Program-made: the position numbers and the translations under genes
Shown here: positions 33,981 to 42,301 of the stretch, in pieces
Layout of the letters: every line of letters starts with the position of its first letter
Position numbering within the stretch: position 1 is the first letter of the stretch
Assembly (NCBI RefSeq): GCF_031582965.1
Contig: NZ_CP134049.1
Span: 2,232,001-2,296,000 of the forward strand
Origin: Bacillus sp. NEB1478
Lineage (GTDB): Bacteria; Bacillota; Bacilli; Bacillales; Fictibacillaceae
Length of the DNA stretch: 64,000 nt
Reading direction: 5' to 3'
Notes under the pieces: generated by a model
Database searches by the model: none
The model's input: only the letters and a program-made list of their open reading frames with translations
What the model was told of the DNA's origin: nothing

Positions 33981-34805
33981 TCAAACAAGATGTTTTCTGC
34001 CGATAAAACTCATCATTCGACCTGTCTTACCATTTTCCTTCCTATAAGAAAAAAAGATGTCGTTTTTACAACTTGTACAATCATGAGATTTTGTAATATT
34101 TTCAGGAGATAATCCAGCATTAATCAAAAAAATCTCATTTAAGTTTTGTAAATTCAGCTGATATTTTCCTGATTGGTTTTTAGAAAAAACATTATTATCC
34201 TCACGTCCACCCATTGCAGCTCTTACTTCTGTGATTACTTTTTCGTCTACTTCATAGCAACAGTCGCCAATCGCAGGACCAATAGCGGCTTTTATATCTT
34301 GTATGTCTACCCTTTCCTTTTCACACCACAGTTTAACCATTTTTGGACCGATCTTTCCGACAGTCCCTCGCCAGCCTGCGTGAGCCAAGCCAATAAGATT
34401 ATTTTCGGGTGAATAAAAGTAGAGAGGAACACAATCAGCATATAAAGAAGTTAATAATACATTTTCTACTTCTGTATAAATACCATCTGTATTCTCTATT
34501 GCTGATTCAAAATCCAAAGATCCTTTTCCTATATCTTGCGGTGTTACTTTCATGATGTTTGTTCCATGTACCTGCTGTGTTCCTACCCAATTTTGTATAG
34601 GAAACCCAATGTCCTCTGCAAATGCCAGTCTGTTTTTTTGGACTTTTTCTGGATTATCTTCTACATGAAATCCCATATTTAAAGTTTGAAATGAATCCGT
34701 ACTAAATCCGCCAGTCCGAGTCGTAAAACCTGCCAAAATATTCGGATTTTCGTTTTGCCATGATTGCAAAGACATTTGCTTTCCAGTTTGCTTAAATAAA
34801 TTCAT
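33981..34805 (-). CDS. pgeF: Peptidoglycan editing factor / polyphenol oxidase family (YlmD, PgeF)
   Basis: Metal-binding enzyme of the DUF152/LACC1 family that hydrolyses or removes mis-incorporated serine from UDP-MurNAc precursors in E. coli, and has purine nucleoside phosphorylase-type activity in relatives. Metal ligands are visible in GLAHAGWRGTVG near residue 140 and ADCVPLYFY near residue 120. Length 274. GGAGG precedes the ATG at 34805. The activity in this organism is inferred. Confidence 0.9.
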   Translation of the reverse strand: MNLFKQTGKQMSLQSWQNENPNILAGFTTRTGGFSTDSFQTLNMGFHVEDNPEKVQKNRLAFAEDIGFPIQNWVGTQQVHGTNIMKVTPQDIGKGSLDFESAIENTDGIYTEVENVLLTSLYADCVPLYFYSPENNLIGLAHAGWRGTVGKIGPKMVKLWCEKERVDIQDIKAAIGPAIGDCCYEVDEKVITEVRAAMGGREDNNVFSKNQSGKYQLNLQNLNEIFLINAGLSPENITKSHDCTSCKNDIFFSYRKENGKTGRMMSFIGRKHLV

Positions 34806-34875
34806 TTTATGTTGTCCTCCTGGAAAGTTTTATGTTTATTTTACCACATTATTAGATAAGAAAGAAAAAGAACCG

Positions 34876-35160
34876 CTATTTCAATTGATCATACGGTTCT
34901 TTCGTGTATTCATGTAATTCGCTTGCATCCATATGTCTAACTAAAATGACATCAGCTCCAATTTTAACAATATTGCGCCATGGAATGACGATATCATTTT
35001 CCCTTGCAAAGAAACCAAGCATTTTTCCGGCCCCAGGAATAATGATAGCGTCAATTTTTCCCGTATTTAAATTTATTTCAAGATCTGCAATGTGACCAAG
35101 TTTTTTTCCATTTGCTACATTTACAACATCTTTTACTTGAAAATCAGATATTTTATTCAT
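34876..35160 (-). CDS. ylmC: PRC-barrel protein of the YlmC/YmxH family
   Basis: A sporulation-associated small protein of unknown function with a PRC barrel (residues 1-77). I take the ATG at 35160, which gives MNKISDFQVKDVVNV and 94 residues; the frame runs further but without homology. In Bacilli the gene follows sigG. The ylmA gene for an ABC ATPase, found beside it in B. subtilis, is absent. Confidence 0.88.
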   Translation of the reverse strand: MNKISDFQVKDVVNVANGKKLGHIADLEINLNTGKIDAIIIPGAGKMLGFFARENDIVIPWRNIVKIGADVILVRHMDASELHEYTKEPYDQLK

Positions 35161-35225
35161 ATGGACACCCCGCCTTTCTGTTTCCATTATATGAAGAACC
35201 AAGCTGTTTCATGTTTTTTTATCAA

Positions 35226-35254
35226 CAAAAAAACCCGCAAAAATACGGGTTTAG
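35226..35254 (-). terminator. Rho-independent terminator after sigG
   Basis: AAACCCG and CGGGTTT pair around TATTTTTG on the minus strand, followed by a T7 run. The stem overlaps the sigG stop codon. Confidence 0.82.
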
Positions 35255-36033
35255 CTGCTTTGAATATTTTTATTCATCTGTGAGATCGCTGCTTTTTCAA
35301 GCCTGGACACTTGTGCTTGGGATATACCGATTTCATCAGCGACTTCCATCTGTGTTTTGCCTTGAAAGAAACGCATTGTCAATATCATTTTTTCTCTATC
35401 GTTTAGACGTCTCATACCTTCTTTTAATGCTATTTCTTCAATCCATTGCATATCTTTCGCTTTATCATCACTGATCTGATCCATGACGAAAATGGGATCG
35501 CCGCCATCATTATAAATCGGTTCGAACAGTGATACAGGGTCTTGAATCGCATCAAGCGCAAATACAACTTCTTCTTTTGGAACGTCTAGTGCTTCCGCAA
35601 TTTGCTGTGCAGTGGGTTCCCGAGAAAGTTTGTTCATGAGCTGGTCACGAACTTGCAGAGCTTTATATGCAATGTCTCTTAAGCTCCTTGAAACTCGAAT
35701 CGGATTATTATCACGCAAATATCGCCTTATTTCTCCGATTATCATGGGTACAGCATAAGTAGAAAATTTAACATTTTGACCAAGATCGAAATTATCGATG
35801 GACTTCATAAGCCCGATACAGCCCACTTGGAATAGATCATCAACGTGCTCACCGCGATTATTGAATCGCTGTATGACACTCAGAACCAGCCTAAGGTTTC
35901 CATTTACCAGTGTTTCACGCGCATCCGGGTCACCTTTGTGCATCTTGTCAAACAGAATGCGCATCTCTGGATTTTTTAAAACAGGAAGCTTTGATGTATC
36001 AACTCCGCAAATCTCAACTTTATTTCTTGTCAA
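35251..36033 (-). CDS. sigG: Late forespore sigma factor SigG
   Basis: Directs late forespore transcription after engulfment. Region 2 (RLVLSVIQRF to IGEIRRYLRDNN) and region 4 helix-turn-helix (GKTQMEVADEIGISQAQVSRLE) are complete. Opening TRNKVEICGVDTSKLPVL is diagnostic of SigG. It uses a TTG start with GGAGGG 7 bases upstream. Length is 260. A forespore-type promoter lies in front. Confidence 0.97.
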   Translation of the reverse strand: MTRNKVEICGVDTSKLPVLKNPEMRILFDKMHKGDPDARETLVNGNLRLVLSVIQRFNNRGEHVDDLFQVGCIGLMKSIDNFDLGQNVKFSTYAVPMIIGEIRRYLRDNNPIRVSRSLRDIAYKALQVRDQLMNKLSREPTAQQIAEALDVPKEEVVFALDAIQDPVSLFEPIYNDGGDPIFVMDQISDDKAKDMQWIEEIALKEGMRRLNDREKMILTMRFFQGKTQMEVADEIGISQAQVSRLEKAAISQMNKNIQSS

Positions 36034-36068
36034 GTCTTTTCCCTCCTGCCGGGAGCTAATTTCAAATT

Positions 36069-36098
36069 AAGTATCACCGAACGGAGGGAAATTTATGC
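36069..36098 (-). promoter_or_regulatory. Candidate sigma-F/sigma-G promoter of sigG
   Basis: GCATA (36094-36098) and GGTGATACTT (36069-36078) are 15 bases apart on the minus strand. This fits the forespore consensus GYATA-N15-GGnnAnAHTR except for the last base. It lies 36 bases before the sigG start. Confidence 0.65.
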
Positions 36099-36155
36099 AA
36101 TTGTGATTTTCATAAAAAATGTAAAAACACATTAAAGTTTAATTAGGATAATACT

Positions 36156-36875
36156 CTAAACCATTTTATTAAATTCTTTTTGAAGCCGTTTTATTATCCT
36201 TTTTTCAAGCCTCGAAATATACGATTGGGAGATCCCCAGCATATCCGCAACATCTTTTTGAGTCTTTTCTTCACCGCCGGATAATCCAAATCGCAGCTCC
36301 ATGATTTGCTTTTCCCGATCATTTAACGTAAATAATGCTTTCAACAGTAGTTTTCTATCTACGTTAGCTTCGATCCTTCTTGTAATGATATCTTCTTCTG
36401 TACCTAAAACATCGGAAAGAAGCAGTTCATTTCCATCCCAATCGACATTTAGAGGTTCATCAAATGACACTTCTGAACGGGTCTTGTTGTTGCGTCTTAA
36501 ATACATTAAAATTTCGTTTTCTATACAACGGGAGGCATAAGTCGCAAGCTTTATCTTTTTCTCAGGATTAAATGTATTCACAGCCTTGATTAAACCGATT
36601 GTCCCAATACTTATTAAGTCTTCAATGTTAATGCCTGTATTTTCAAACTTTCTGGCGATATAAACAACTAATCGAAGGTTTCGTTCAATCAACAGCGATT
36701 TTGCTGCCTTATCACCAGAAGGAAGCTTTTCAAGCAAAAGTGCCTCTTCTTCTTTGCTTAAGGGGGGCGGAAGTGCCTCGTTTCCCCCGATGTAATATAT
36801 TTCATCAGACTTTAAACCAAGTTTAAACAATAACTTATACCAGAACATCGTAATTTTAAGACGCCACTTGAACAT
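36156..36875 (-). CDS. sigE: Early mother-cell sigma factor SigE (pro-SigE precursor)
   Basis: Synthesised as pro-SigE and activated by SpoIIGA after septation. The N-terminal amphipathic pro-sequence ([20 protein letters not shown]) is followed by [11 protein letters not shown] and then sigma regions 2 and 4 ([16 protein letters not shown] at the end). The ATG at 36875 has GAGGGGAG upstream; the open frame before it is not conserved. Length 239 is the same as B. subtilis. Only 30 bases separate it from spoIIGA. Confidence 0.97.
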   Translation of the reverse strand: MFKWRLKITMFWYKLLFKLGLKSDEIYYIGGNEALPPPLSKEEEALLLEKLPSGDKAAKSLLIERNLRLVVYIARKFENTGINIEDLISIGTIGLIKAVNTFNPEKKIKLATYASRCIENEILMYLRRNNKTRSEVSFDEPLNVDWDGNELLLSDVLGTEEDIITRRIEANVDRKLLLKALFTLNDREKQIMELRFGLSGGEEKTQKDVADMLGISQSYISRLEKRIIKRLQKEFNKMV

Positions 36876-36905
36876 AAATACTCCCCTCTCACAGTAAAAT
36901 CTCAT

Positions 36906-37817
36906 TTACGAAGCTTGTACATGCTGAAGATACATTTTTGGATGGATGATTGCATCGAACTGCCCTTCACTTGATAATGCTGTCCAGCTTAATCCCACTA
37001 AGCTTTGGGGTGTTTTTACCGAGTTTCCATCTTTAACAATTTCAATAGAATCAGGCTTAATACACGCCAGAAATTGCTGATTGCCGACTGAACGGTATGG
37101 TACAATTCTTAACCTGTTAATCCAAGGGTGATCTCCATAATCACTTCCGAGGGATAAAACATCCTTTGATGCTGATTGAATCACGTCTGGAAAGGTATAT
37201 CCATGGATATTCATATCAAGTATCATTACAGGCATCTTAGAGATTGGATCGTATAATTTATTGCCAGTATCAATAAGTCCATTTGCTTGAATTTCAATTT
37301 CATCAATCCTAATCCAAACTGTAACAAGACTATCTGCATCCATTTTTTGAACGGTTATGTCATCGATTCTTTTTTTTGAAAAATACCACAATGCCGGAAC
37401 ACCTATAATTACAAACAACCAGCTCACTGGATCACCCATTCCAGTTCCTTTCGTAGTCAAAACACCATTCATAATCTCAGCATCGGTTTGCATAAAATAA
37501 TGGAGTGCAAAAATTCCGCCGCCCGTCACAAAGGAAACAAAATAAAACATAGCCAAGTTTTTTAACGTATAACGAAATCGTTTAAATCCAAAAGCTATTA
37601 GCATAATCACAATGGAAAATAAGAACTTAATAACAGGCTGAGAAAAGACCATAAACTCTGGATAGACAATTAATAATACATAGCTAGACGCGGCAAGAGT
37701 TGCAAGGAGGATTCTTTTTTTCGATGCATTGCGCTTTAAAACATATGCTGTTAAGGAAATTAATACATAATCAATGCAGAAATTAAGAAACCAAATGACG
37801 TCCAAATAAACTGTCAT
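36906..37817 (-). CDS. spoIIGA: Sporulation sigma-E processing peptidase SpoIIGA
   Basis: Membrane-embedded aspartyl protease that cleaves the SigE pro-sequence on signal from SpoIIR. Five hydrophobic segments fill the first 160 residues. The cytoplasmic domain holds the catalytic aspartate in LIDTGNKLYDPISKMPV near residue 183. Length is 303. It forms the spoIIG operon with sigE. Confidence 0.95.
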   Translation of the reverse strand: MTVYLDVIWFLNFCIDYVLISLTAYVLKRNASKKRILLATLAASSYVLLIVYPEFMVFSQPVIKFLFSIVIMLIAFGFKRFRYTLKNLAMFYFVSFVTGGGIFALHYFMQTDAEIMNGVLTTKGTGMGDPVSWLFVIIGVPALWYFSKKRIDDITVQKMDADSLVTVWIRIDEIEIQANGLIDTGNKLYDPISKMPVMILDMNIHGYTFPDVIQSASKDVLSLGSDYGDHPWINRLRIVPYRSVGNQQFLACIKPDSIEIVKDGNSVKTPQSLVGLSWTALSSEGQFDAIIHPKMYLQHVQAS

Positions 37818-37891
37818 TGGTTTTCTCCTTTCTTAATTTTGAAGTTAGTATAACGTATAGGTTGTTTGAAAGTCTGTCAGTTTTTGAGTGC

Positions 37892-37923
37892 AGTATAGTT
37901 CTTATTTTCACTTTTTTTGTCAA
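37892..37923 (-). promoter_or_regulatory. spoIIG promoter with long spacer and Spo0A-like box
   Basis: TTGACA (37918-37923) and TATACT (37892-37897) lie 20 bases apart on the minus strand. The B. subtilis spoIIG promoter also has perfect sigma-A boxes with an over-long spacer and depends on Spo0A. The plus strand TTTGTCAAAA over the -35 differs by one base from the 0A box TTTGTCGAAA. Confidence 0.6.
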
Positions 37924-37970
37924 AAATTCTTATATGTATAAAATAAGCATAGAAATTAGCGGCTGCATTC

Positions 37971-38229
37971 GTAAACTATCATGGTTGAGGGTGGTTGATT
38001 TTTGCTCACACGTGCTCGCTTTACGCGGGGCAAGGTGAAAGACATATAAAAAGCTGCTTCTGTGTCTGCAAGAAAATCCTGTAAAAGCGAGCTTCCTTAT
38101 CGAATGCCTTGCGAGAAGAATACTCAGGTGCTGGCTCGCTGATCCTAGCCGTATTCTCGCAATACACTCCAATCAACATATCAATGATGAGAATGGACAA
38201 TACGAGCTAAAAGCTTTAAGAAAAGAGCC
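37971..38229. mobile_element. MITE-like palindromic element, copy B (degenerate)
   Basis: Starts GGCTGCATTCGTAAAC and ends AAGAAAAGAGCC, matching the termini of the family. The inner GGTTGATTTTTGCTC and CCAATCAACAT arms are recognisable, but the centre has diverged. No target duplication is evident, so it is an old copy. It lies upstream of the spoIIG promoter. Confidence 0.65.
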
Positions 38230-38252
38230 TTTTAATCAACTGCCAAAGAAAA

Positions 38253-38300
38253 AAAAAACGACTCAAAGAGAAATTATTCTCTTTGAGTCGTTTTTTATAA
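38253..38300. terminator. Strong bidirectional hairpin terminator
   Basis: AAACGACTCAAAGAGAA and TTCTCTTTGAGTCGTTT pair in a 17-bp stem with A and T runs outside. It lies between element B and the repeat array; no gene ends beside it on either strand. Confidence 0.75.
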
Positions 38301-38342
38301 TTTAAAAGTCTATTTATTCACTTTTGTACATTTTTTTTAAAA

Positions 38343-38378
38343 GTATAGGACAAAAGCGTTAGCTAGGTGTCCCTATAC
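38343..38378. repeat. Inverted repeat with 10-bp arms
   Basis: GTATAGGACA and TGTCCCTATAC can pair with one bulged base around a 15-base loop. It has no T run and is not a typical terminator. Function unknown. Confidence 0.5.
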
Positions 38379-38425
38379 AAAAATTTTGTTATTTCTAACC
38401 TTTTGAAACTTTGATTTTTATTTAA

Positions 38426-38517
38426 TTCCACAGTAATGCCCAGTTTATCCACGTTATTTTCAATAATTCCACGTTAAAGTCTAATATATCCACGTTATTT
38501 CAGATATTTCCACGAAA
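38426..38517. repeat. Helically phased array of five TCCAC(G) direct repeats
   Basis: TCCACAGTA (38427), TCCACGTTA (38448), TCCACGTTA (38468), TCCACGTTA (38489) and TCCACGAAA (38509) recur at 21, 20, 21 and 20 bases. The preceding bases are A/T rich, and unit 2 reads TTATCCACG, one base from the DnaA box TTATCCACA. The 20.5-base period is not a multiple of three, so this is not a coding repeat. Nothing else in the region explains it. Confidence 0.75.
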
Positions 38518-38543
38518 CTCAAAAATTTACGTTTTCTAACACA

Positions 38544-38590
38544 AAAAAAAGACCCAAAAGATGAGTAGATCTTCTTTTGGGTCTTTCTCT
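38544..38590 (-). terminator. Rho-independent terminator after ftsZ
   Basis: AAAGACCCAAAAGA pairs with TCTTTTGGGTCTTT (38548-38586) and is followed on the minus strand by a T8 run. It directly follows the ftsZ stop codon. Confidence 0.85.
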
Positions 38591-38597
38591 TTTCCAT

Positions 38598-39773
38598 TTA
38601 TCTTCTTCTGTTTCTGCTGCGGTTACGCAAGAACGTTGGGATATCCAGCGTTTCAGAATCAGCGTTTGAATACGATGAGTTTCTAGACTCTGATTGATTT
38701 TCCTCACGTGATTGAGGTTGTGACTGTGATTGAGTTGGATTAGAGTTAGTTTGGTGTAAATTTTGAGAGGACTGCATTTTTGGACGCTGCTCTCTTTGTT
38801 GGTTGTTTACCAATTTTTCATTCTCATCAAATCCAGTTGCAATTACAGTAACTAAAATTTCATCTTTAAGCTCTTCATTGATTACTGACCCAAAGATCAT
38901 GTTTACTTCAGGATCAGATGCAGAAGAAACAATGTCAGCAGCTTCATTCACTTCATAAAGGCTTAGGTTAGCTCCACCTGTAATGTTCATCAATACACCT
39001 TTTGCCCCATCGATTGAAGTTTCAAGAAGTGGAGATGAAATCGCTTTTTTAGCTGCTTCAGCTGCACGATTTTCACCTGTTCCAACACCGATACCCATAA
39101 GTGCAGAACCGCGCTCTGTCATAATTGTTTTAACATCAGCAAAGTCAAGGTTGATTAATCCTGGTACAGCGATTAAATCAGAAATACCTTGTACACCTTG
39201 TCGTAAAACATTATCCGCTTCACGGAATGCTTCTAGCATCGGAGTATTTTTATCAACGATTTCTAATAGACGGTCATTTGGGATAACGATCAATGTATCT
39301 ACTTTTTCTTTTAGAACAGAAATTCCGCCAACTGCCTGCGTAGAACGTTTGCGGCCTTCGAATGTGAATGGACGAGTCACTACTCCAACAGTAAGTGCTC
39401 CTAAATCTTTTGCGATTTCAGCTACTACTGGTGCAGCACCGGTACCAGTACCTCCACCCATTCCAGCAGTTACGAATACCATATCAGCACCAGCAAGTGC
39501 TTCTTCGATTTGTTCACGGCTTTCTTCAGCCGCTTTTTTACCGATATCCGGATTAGCACCAGCGCCTAACCCTCTTGTCAACTTTGTTCCGATTTGCATC
39601 TTCACAGGAGCTTTTGAAAGGTTTAGAGCTTGAGCATCCGTATTTACACAGATGAACTCCACTCCTTGTACTCCATGTTCAATCATTCGGTTAACAGCAT
39701 TGCTTCCGCCGCCGCCAACACCAATTACTTTAATCGTTGCTAACTGATCCATATTCATATCAAACTCTAACAT
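38598..39773 (-). CDS. ftsZ: Cell division GTPase FtsZ
   Basis: Tubulin homolog forming the Z ring. The N-terminal [13 protein letters not shown] loop, the tubulin signature [13 protein letters not shown] near residue 108 and [11 protein letters not shown] are all present. A Gln/Ser-rich linker from about residue 318 leads to the C-terminal peptide [16 protein letters not shown] that binds FtsA and SepF. Length is 391. It lies 32 bases after ftsA. Confidence 0.98.
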   Translation of the reverse strand: MLEFDMNMDQLATIKVIGVGGGGSNAVNRMIEHGVQGVEFICVNTDAQALNLSKAPVKMQIGTKLTRGLGAGANPDIGKKAAEESREQIEEALAGADMVFVTAGMGGGTGTGAAPVVAEIAKDLGALTVGVVTRPFTFEGRKRSTQAVGGISVLKEKVDTLIVIPNDRLLEIVDKNTPMLEAFREADNVLRQGVQGISDLIAVPGLINLDFADVKTIMTERGSALMGIGVGTGENRAAEAAKKAISSPLLETSIDGAKGVLMNITGGANLSLYEVNEAADIVSSASDPEVNMIFGSVINEELKDEILVTVIATGFDENEKLVNNQQREQRPKMQSSQNLHQTNSNPTQSQSQPQSREENQSESRNSSYSNADSETLDIPTFLRNRSRNRRR

Positions 39774-39805
39774 GAGCGTTCCTCCTAATGACTAGTTCCG
39801 AACTG

Positions 39806-41086
39806 TTATTCAAAAAATAAACCGAACCAGTCTTTGACTTTTGATTTCATACCACCAGGTTGTTTTTCCTGTGCTGGTTTTTGGCTTGTTTGTTTTTTCT
39901 TCGGTGCTGACTGGACAGCGTCGTCTGATAATGCAGATGCAACTTCTTTGCCTTGCACCTTAATATTTTTATGTGTGAAATGAATAAGCCCTACTCCTGC
40001 AGTAAACTTCGGCTCTCTTACACCGATGTAATCAGGTAAAGATACCCTTACGTTTTGCTGGAAGATATCCTGAGCCAATTCAAGCACTCCAGGAATTGCT
40101 GCTACACCACCTGTGATAACAAAACCGCCAGGCAATTCTGAATAGCCGCGCTGATGCAATTCATCATCAATCATTTCGAATATTTCAGCCATACGTGCTT
40201 CGATGATTAAAGACAGTTCATATTGGGAAATTTCTTGTTCCTGTGATGAACCAATCTGTGAAACGTTAAAGGTTTCATCTTTTGAAGCATAGTCAACAAA
40301 TGAATGACCATGTTTCAATTTAATCTTTTCAGCATCTTCAGCAGAAGTTCTTAATCCAATTGAAATGTCTTTTGTAATAAAATCTCCGCCGATAGGAAGA
40401 ACGGATGTAAGCTGCATCGTCCCTTGATCGAATACGGACAATGTAGTAGAACCGCCACCAATATCTATGAGCGCTACACCCAGATCCATTTCATCACGTG
40501 AAAGTGCGATGGAAGCCGTTGCTAAGGGTTCAAGGCAAATATCAGCTACGGTCAACCCGGCTCTTTCTACACATCGAAGTAAGTTATGTAAGATGGTTTT
40601 GGAACCAGTAATTACAGTCCCTTCCATTTCTAATCTAACACCTAACATGCCTCTTGGGTCAATAATTTCATCGGTTCCATCCACAATGAACTGGCGTGGA
40701 ATCACATCAATGATTTCTCGTTCTGGCGGCACAGACATAACTTGTGCTGCTTCTATTACTCTAGCAATATCATCGTCTCCGATTTCACGATCTTCTCTGG
40801 ATACTGCTACTACACCGTGACATGGCTGCAGTTGAATATGGTTTCCTTTGACGCCTACAATTACCGCATTAATAGGGATACCTAACATTCTCTCTGCCTG
40901 TTCAACGGCTTTTCTAATCGAACGAACAGTTTCATCGATATCTACAATGGAACCTTTACGGATTCCAGCTGATTTTGCATGGCCAACACCAATTACATTA
41001 AAGGTTTCACTGGTCATTTCTCCAATGATAACTTTAATATTGGATGTACCGATGTCTAAACTTACATATATTTCATTGCTGTTCAT
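39806..41086 (-). CDS. ftsA: Cell division protein FtsA
   Basis: Actin-like ATPase that tethers FtsZ to the membrane. SLDIGTSNIKVIIGE forms the phosphate-1 loop, LIDIGGGSTTLSVF phosphate-2, and the C-terminal KSKVKDWFGLFFE is the membrane-targeting amphipathic helix. The ATG at 41086 has AGGAGGTG upstream; 19 codons before it lack homology. Length is 426. Confidence 0.97.
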   Translation of the reverse strand: MNSNEIYVSLDIGTSNIKVIIGEMTSETFNVIGVGHAKSAGIRKGSIVDIDETVRSIRKAVEQAERMLGIPINAVIVGVKGNHIQLQPCHGVVAVSREDREIGDDDIARVIEAAQVMSVPPEREIIDVIPRQFIVDGTDEIIDPRGMLGVRLEMEGTVITGSKTILHNLLRCVERAGLTVADICLEPLATASIALSRDEMDLGVALIDIGGGSTTLSVFDQGTMQLTSVLPIGGDFITKDISIGLRTSAEDAEKIKLKHGHSFVDYASKDETFNVSQIGSSQEQEISQYELSLIIEARMAEIFEMIDDELHQRGYSELPGGFVITGGVAAIPGVLELAQDIFQQNVRVSLPDYIGVREPKFTAGVGLIHFTHKNIKVQGKEVASALSDDAVQSAPKKKQTSQKPAQEKQPGGMKSKVKDWFGLFFE

Positions 41087-41175
41087 TCTGTGGCACCTCC
41101 TAACCTTTCTTCCCATTAAATCTTCATCAATAAAGATAATCAAATTCCCTTTATTTTCGCTTAATTATGGAATAA

Positions 41176-41202
41176 ATTCCACAAATAACGGGTTTTCCCT
41201 CT
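41176..41202 (-). promoter_or_regulatory. Tentative sigma-H promoter in front of ftsA
   Basis: AGAGGGAAA (41194-41202) and GTGGAAT (41176-41182) are 11 bases apart on the minus strand. Each has one mismatch to the sigma-H consensus RnAGGAWWW and HnnGAAT. B. subtilis ftsAZ has a sigma-H promoter at this place, which is why it is recorded. Confidence 0.35.
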
Positions 41203-41229
41203 TTTTTTTTAAAGGTTTTTTCAAATTTT

Positions 41230-41583
41230 TTAGGCCTTTTTACGTGAATCTGTCCATTTAGAGATTAGCAACCTACGAATTACAGCTATATTATTAAACA
41301 ATCTTACCCCAAAGGCAAAAATTGCGGCTAAATATAAGTCTATACCGAGATGAACCCCTAAATAAGCTAATCCGGCTGCTAGTAGAATGTTGAAGAAAAA
41401 ACCTGTAATAAATACTTTATCTTCAAAGCTGCCTTGTAAACTTGCACGGATACCGCCAAATAACGTATCAAGTGCAGCTAATACAGCAATTGATAAATAA
41501 TTTGCGTATTCTGGAGGAACCCGGATATCTGACATGAAACCTAATAAAAGACCAAGCAAAAGTCCAAGTACCGGTAACCACAT
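41230..41583 (-). CDS. sbp: Small basic protein Sbp (DUF1290)
   Basis: A 117-residue membrane protein with three or four hydrophobic segments. MWLPVLGLLLGLLLGF and AVLAALDTLFGGIRASLQG are family hallmarks. The function is unknown; the gene commonly lies upstream of ftsA in Firmicutes. Confidence 0.9.
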   Translation of the reverse strand: MWLPVLGLLLGLLLGFMSDIRVPPEYANYLSIAVLAALDTLFGGIRASLQGSFEDKVFITGFFFNILLAAGLAYLGVHLGIDLYLAAIFAFGVRLFNNIAVIRRLLISKWTDSRKKA

Positions 41584-41584
41584 C

Positions 41585-42301
41585 TTATGTTCCCTCCTTT
41601 ACCGGTTTCATAAACTTTACCCTCACAGGTTTCTCATAAGCTGGCAGGATCACCTTCGATTTTGGAGTCGATTCAACGTTAAAATTTTCACGTACGAATT
41701 CTTCAACCGCAGGTGAAGCGATAATTTTTTGTTGTAATTTTTCGCTGTTTTTTGCCAGAACTTTGATTTCGATCGGAAAAGAAGAAATCGGTTCATTATT
41801 TATGTAAATGTCTCCATTTACTTCCCGGACTGGTGTTTTTGATATGACACGCTGATCACCAATGCTTATCTCTTTTGCATCATATCTGTTCAGTTCATTT
41901 ACTAGTCTTCTAAGCATATCAGGTTCAATCTTTGCAACAGGGCGATCTACTCCAATTAGCTCGTCATTAAAAGGTTCGATTGTAATCACGATTCCTTGTC
42001 CGCTAACCGTCGTTAATCCTGCTTGTTTTTTTAAATCTGCCAAAGCTTCTTCCATTGCGGCAATTTTTTCTTCCTTGCCATTCCCTTTATAATTCTCCAA
42101 AAGGTCATTGTAACGCTCTAGTTCCTCATTGAGTTCCTGCTGCCGCTGTTTCTCTTTTTCCAGATCAGCTCTAAGCTCATAAAGATCCCGAGTATCCCGA
42201 ATAATAGGGTTATTCGTCGTTTCAAACTGAATAGCCAGCATTCCGCCAAGTATGAGGGCAATAGTTGCGAACATCCATTGTCTTTCTTTCAACTTTCTCA
42301 T
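41585..42301 (-). CDS. ylxX: DUF881 family protein YlxX
   Basis: An N-terminal membrane anchor (residues 8-25) is followed by a coiled coil (about 40-95, many Glu/Lys) and an extracellular DUF881 domain. Length is 238. Its stop lies 1 base from sbp and its start overlaps ylxW by 4 bases. The two neighbouring DUF881 genes look like an ancient tandem duplication. Function unknown. Confidence 0.88.
   Translation of the reverse strand: MRKLKERQWMFATIALILGGMLAIQFETTNNPIIRDTRDLYELRADLEKEKQRQQELNEELERYNDLLENYKGNGKEEKIAAMEEALADLKKQAGLTTVSGQGIVITIEPFNDELIGVDRPVAKIEPDMLRRLVNELNRYDAKEISIGDQRVISKTPVREVNGDIYINNEPISSFPIEIKVLAKNSEKLQQKIIASPAVEEFVRENFNVESTPKSKVILPAYEKPVRVKFMKPVKEGT

Noticed and set aside
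37930..38172. Open frame of 80 codons over element B
   Set aside because: It spans the repeat edge and has no family resemblance or start signal.
38448..38456. Chromosomal replication origin based on a DnaA-like box
   Set aside because: Only one unit is near the DnaA consensus, and dnaA/dnaN are not present; the region lies in the dcw cluster.
38427..38517. CRISPR array for the TCCACG repeats
   Set aside because: Repeat units are only about 9 bases with 11-12 base spacers; CRISPR repeats are longer than 20 bases and no cas gene is nearby.
40467..40820. Long plus-strand frames antisense to ftsA, ftsZ and other genes
   Set aside because: Shadow frames of highly conserved genes on the other strand; no independent support.
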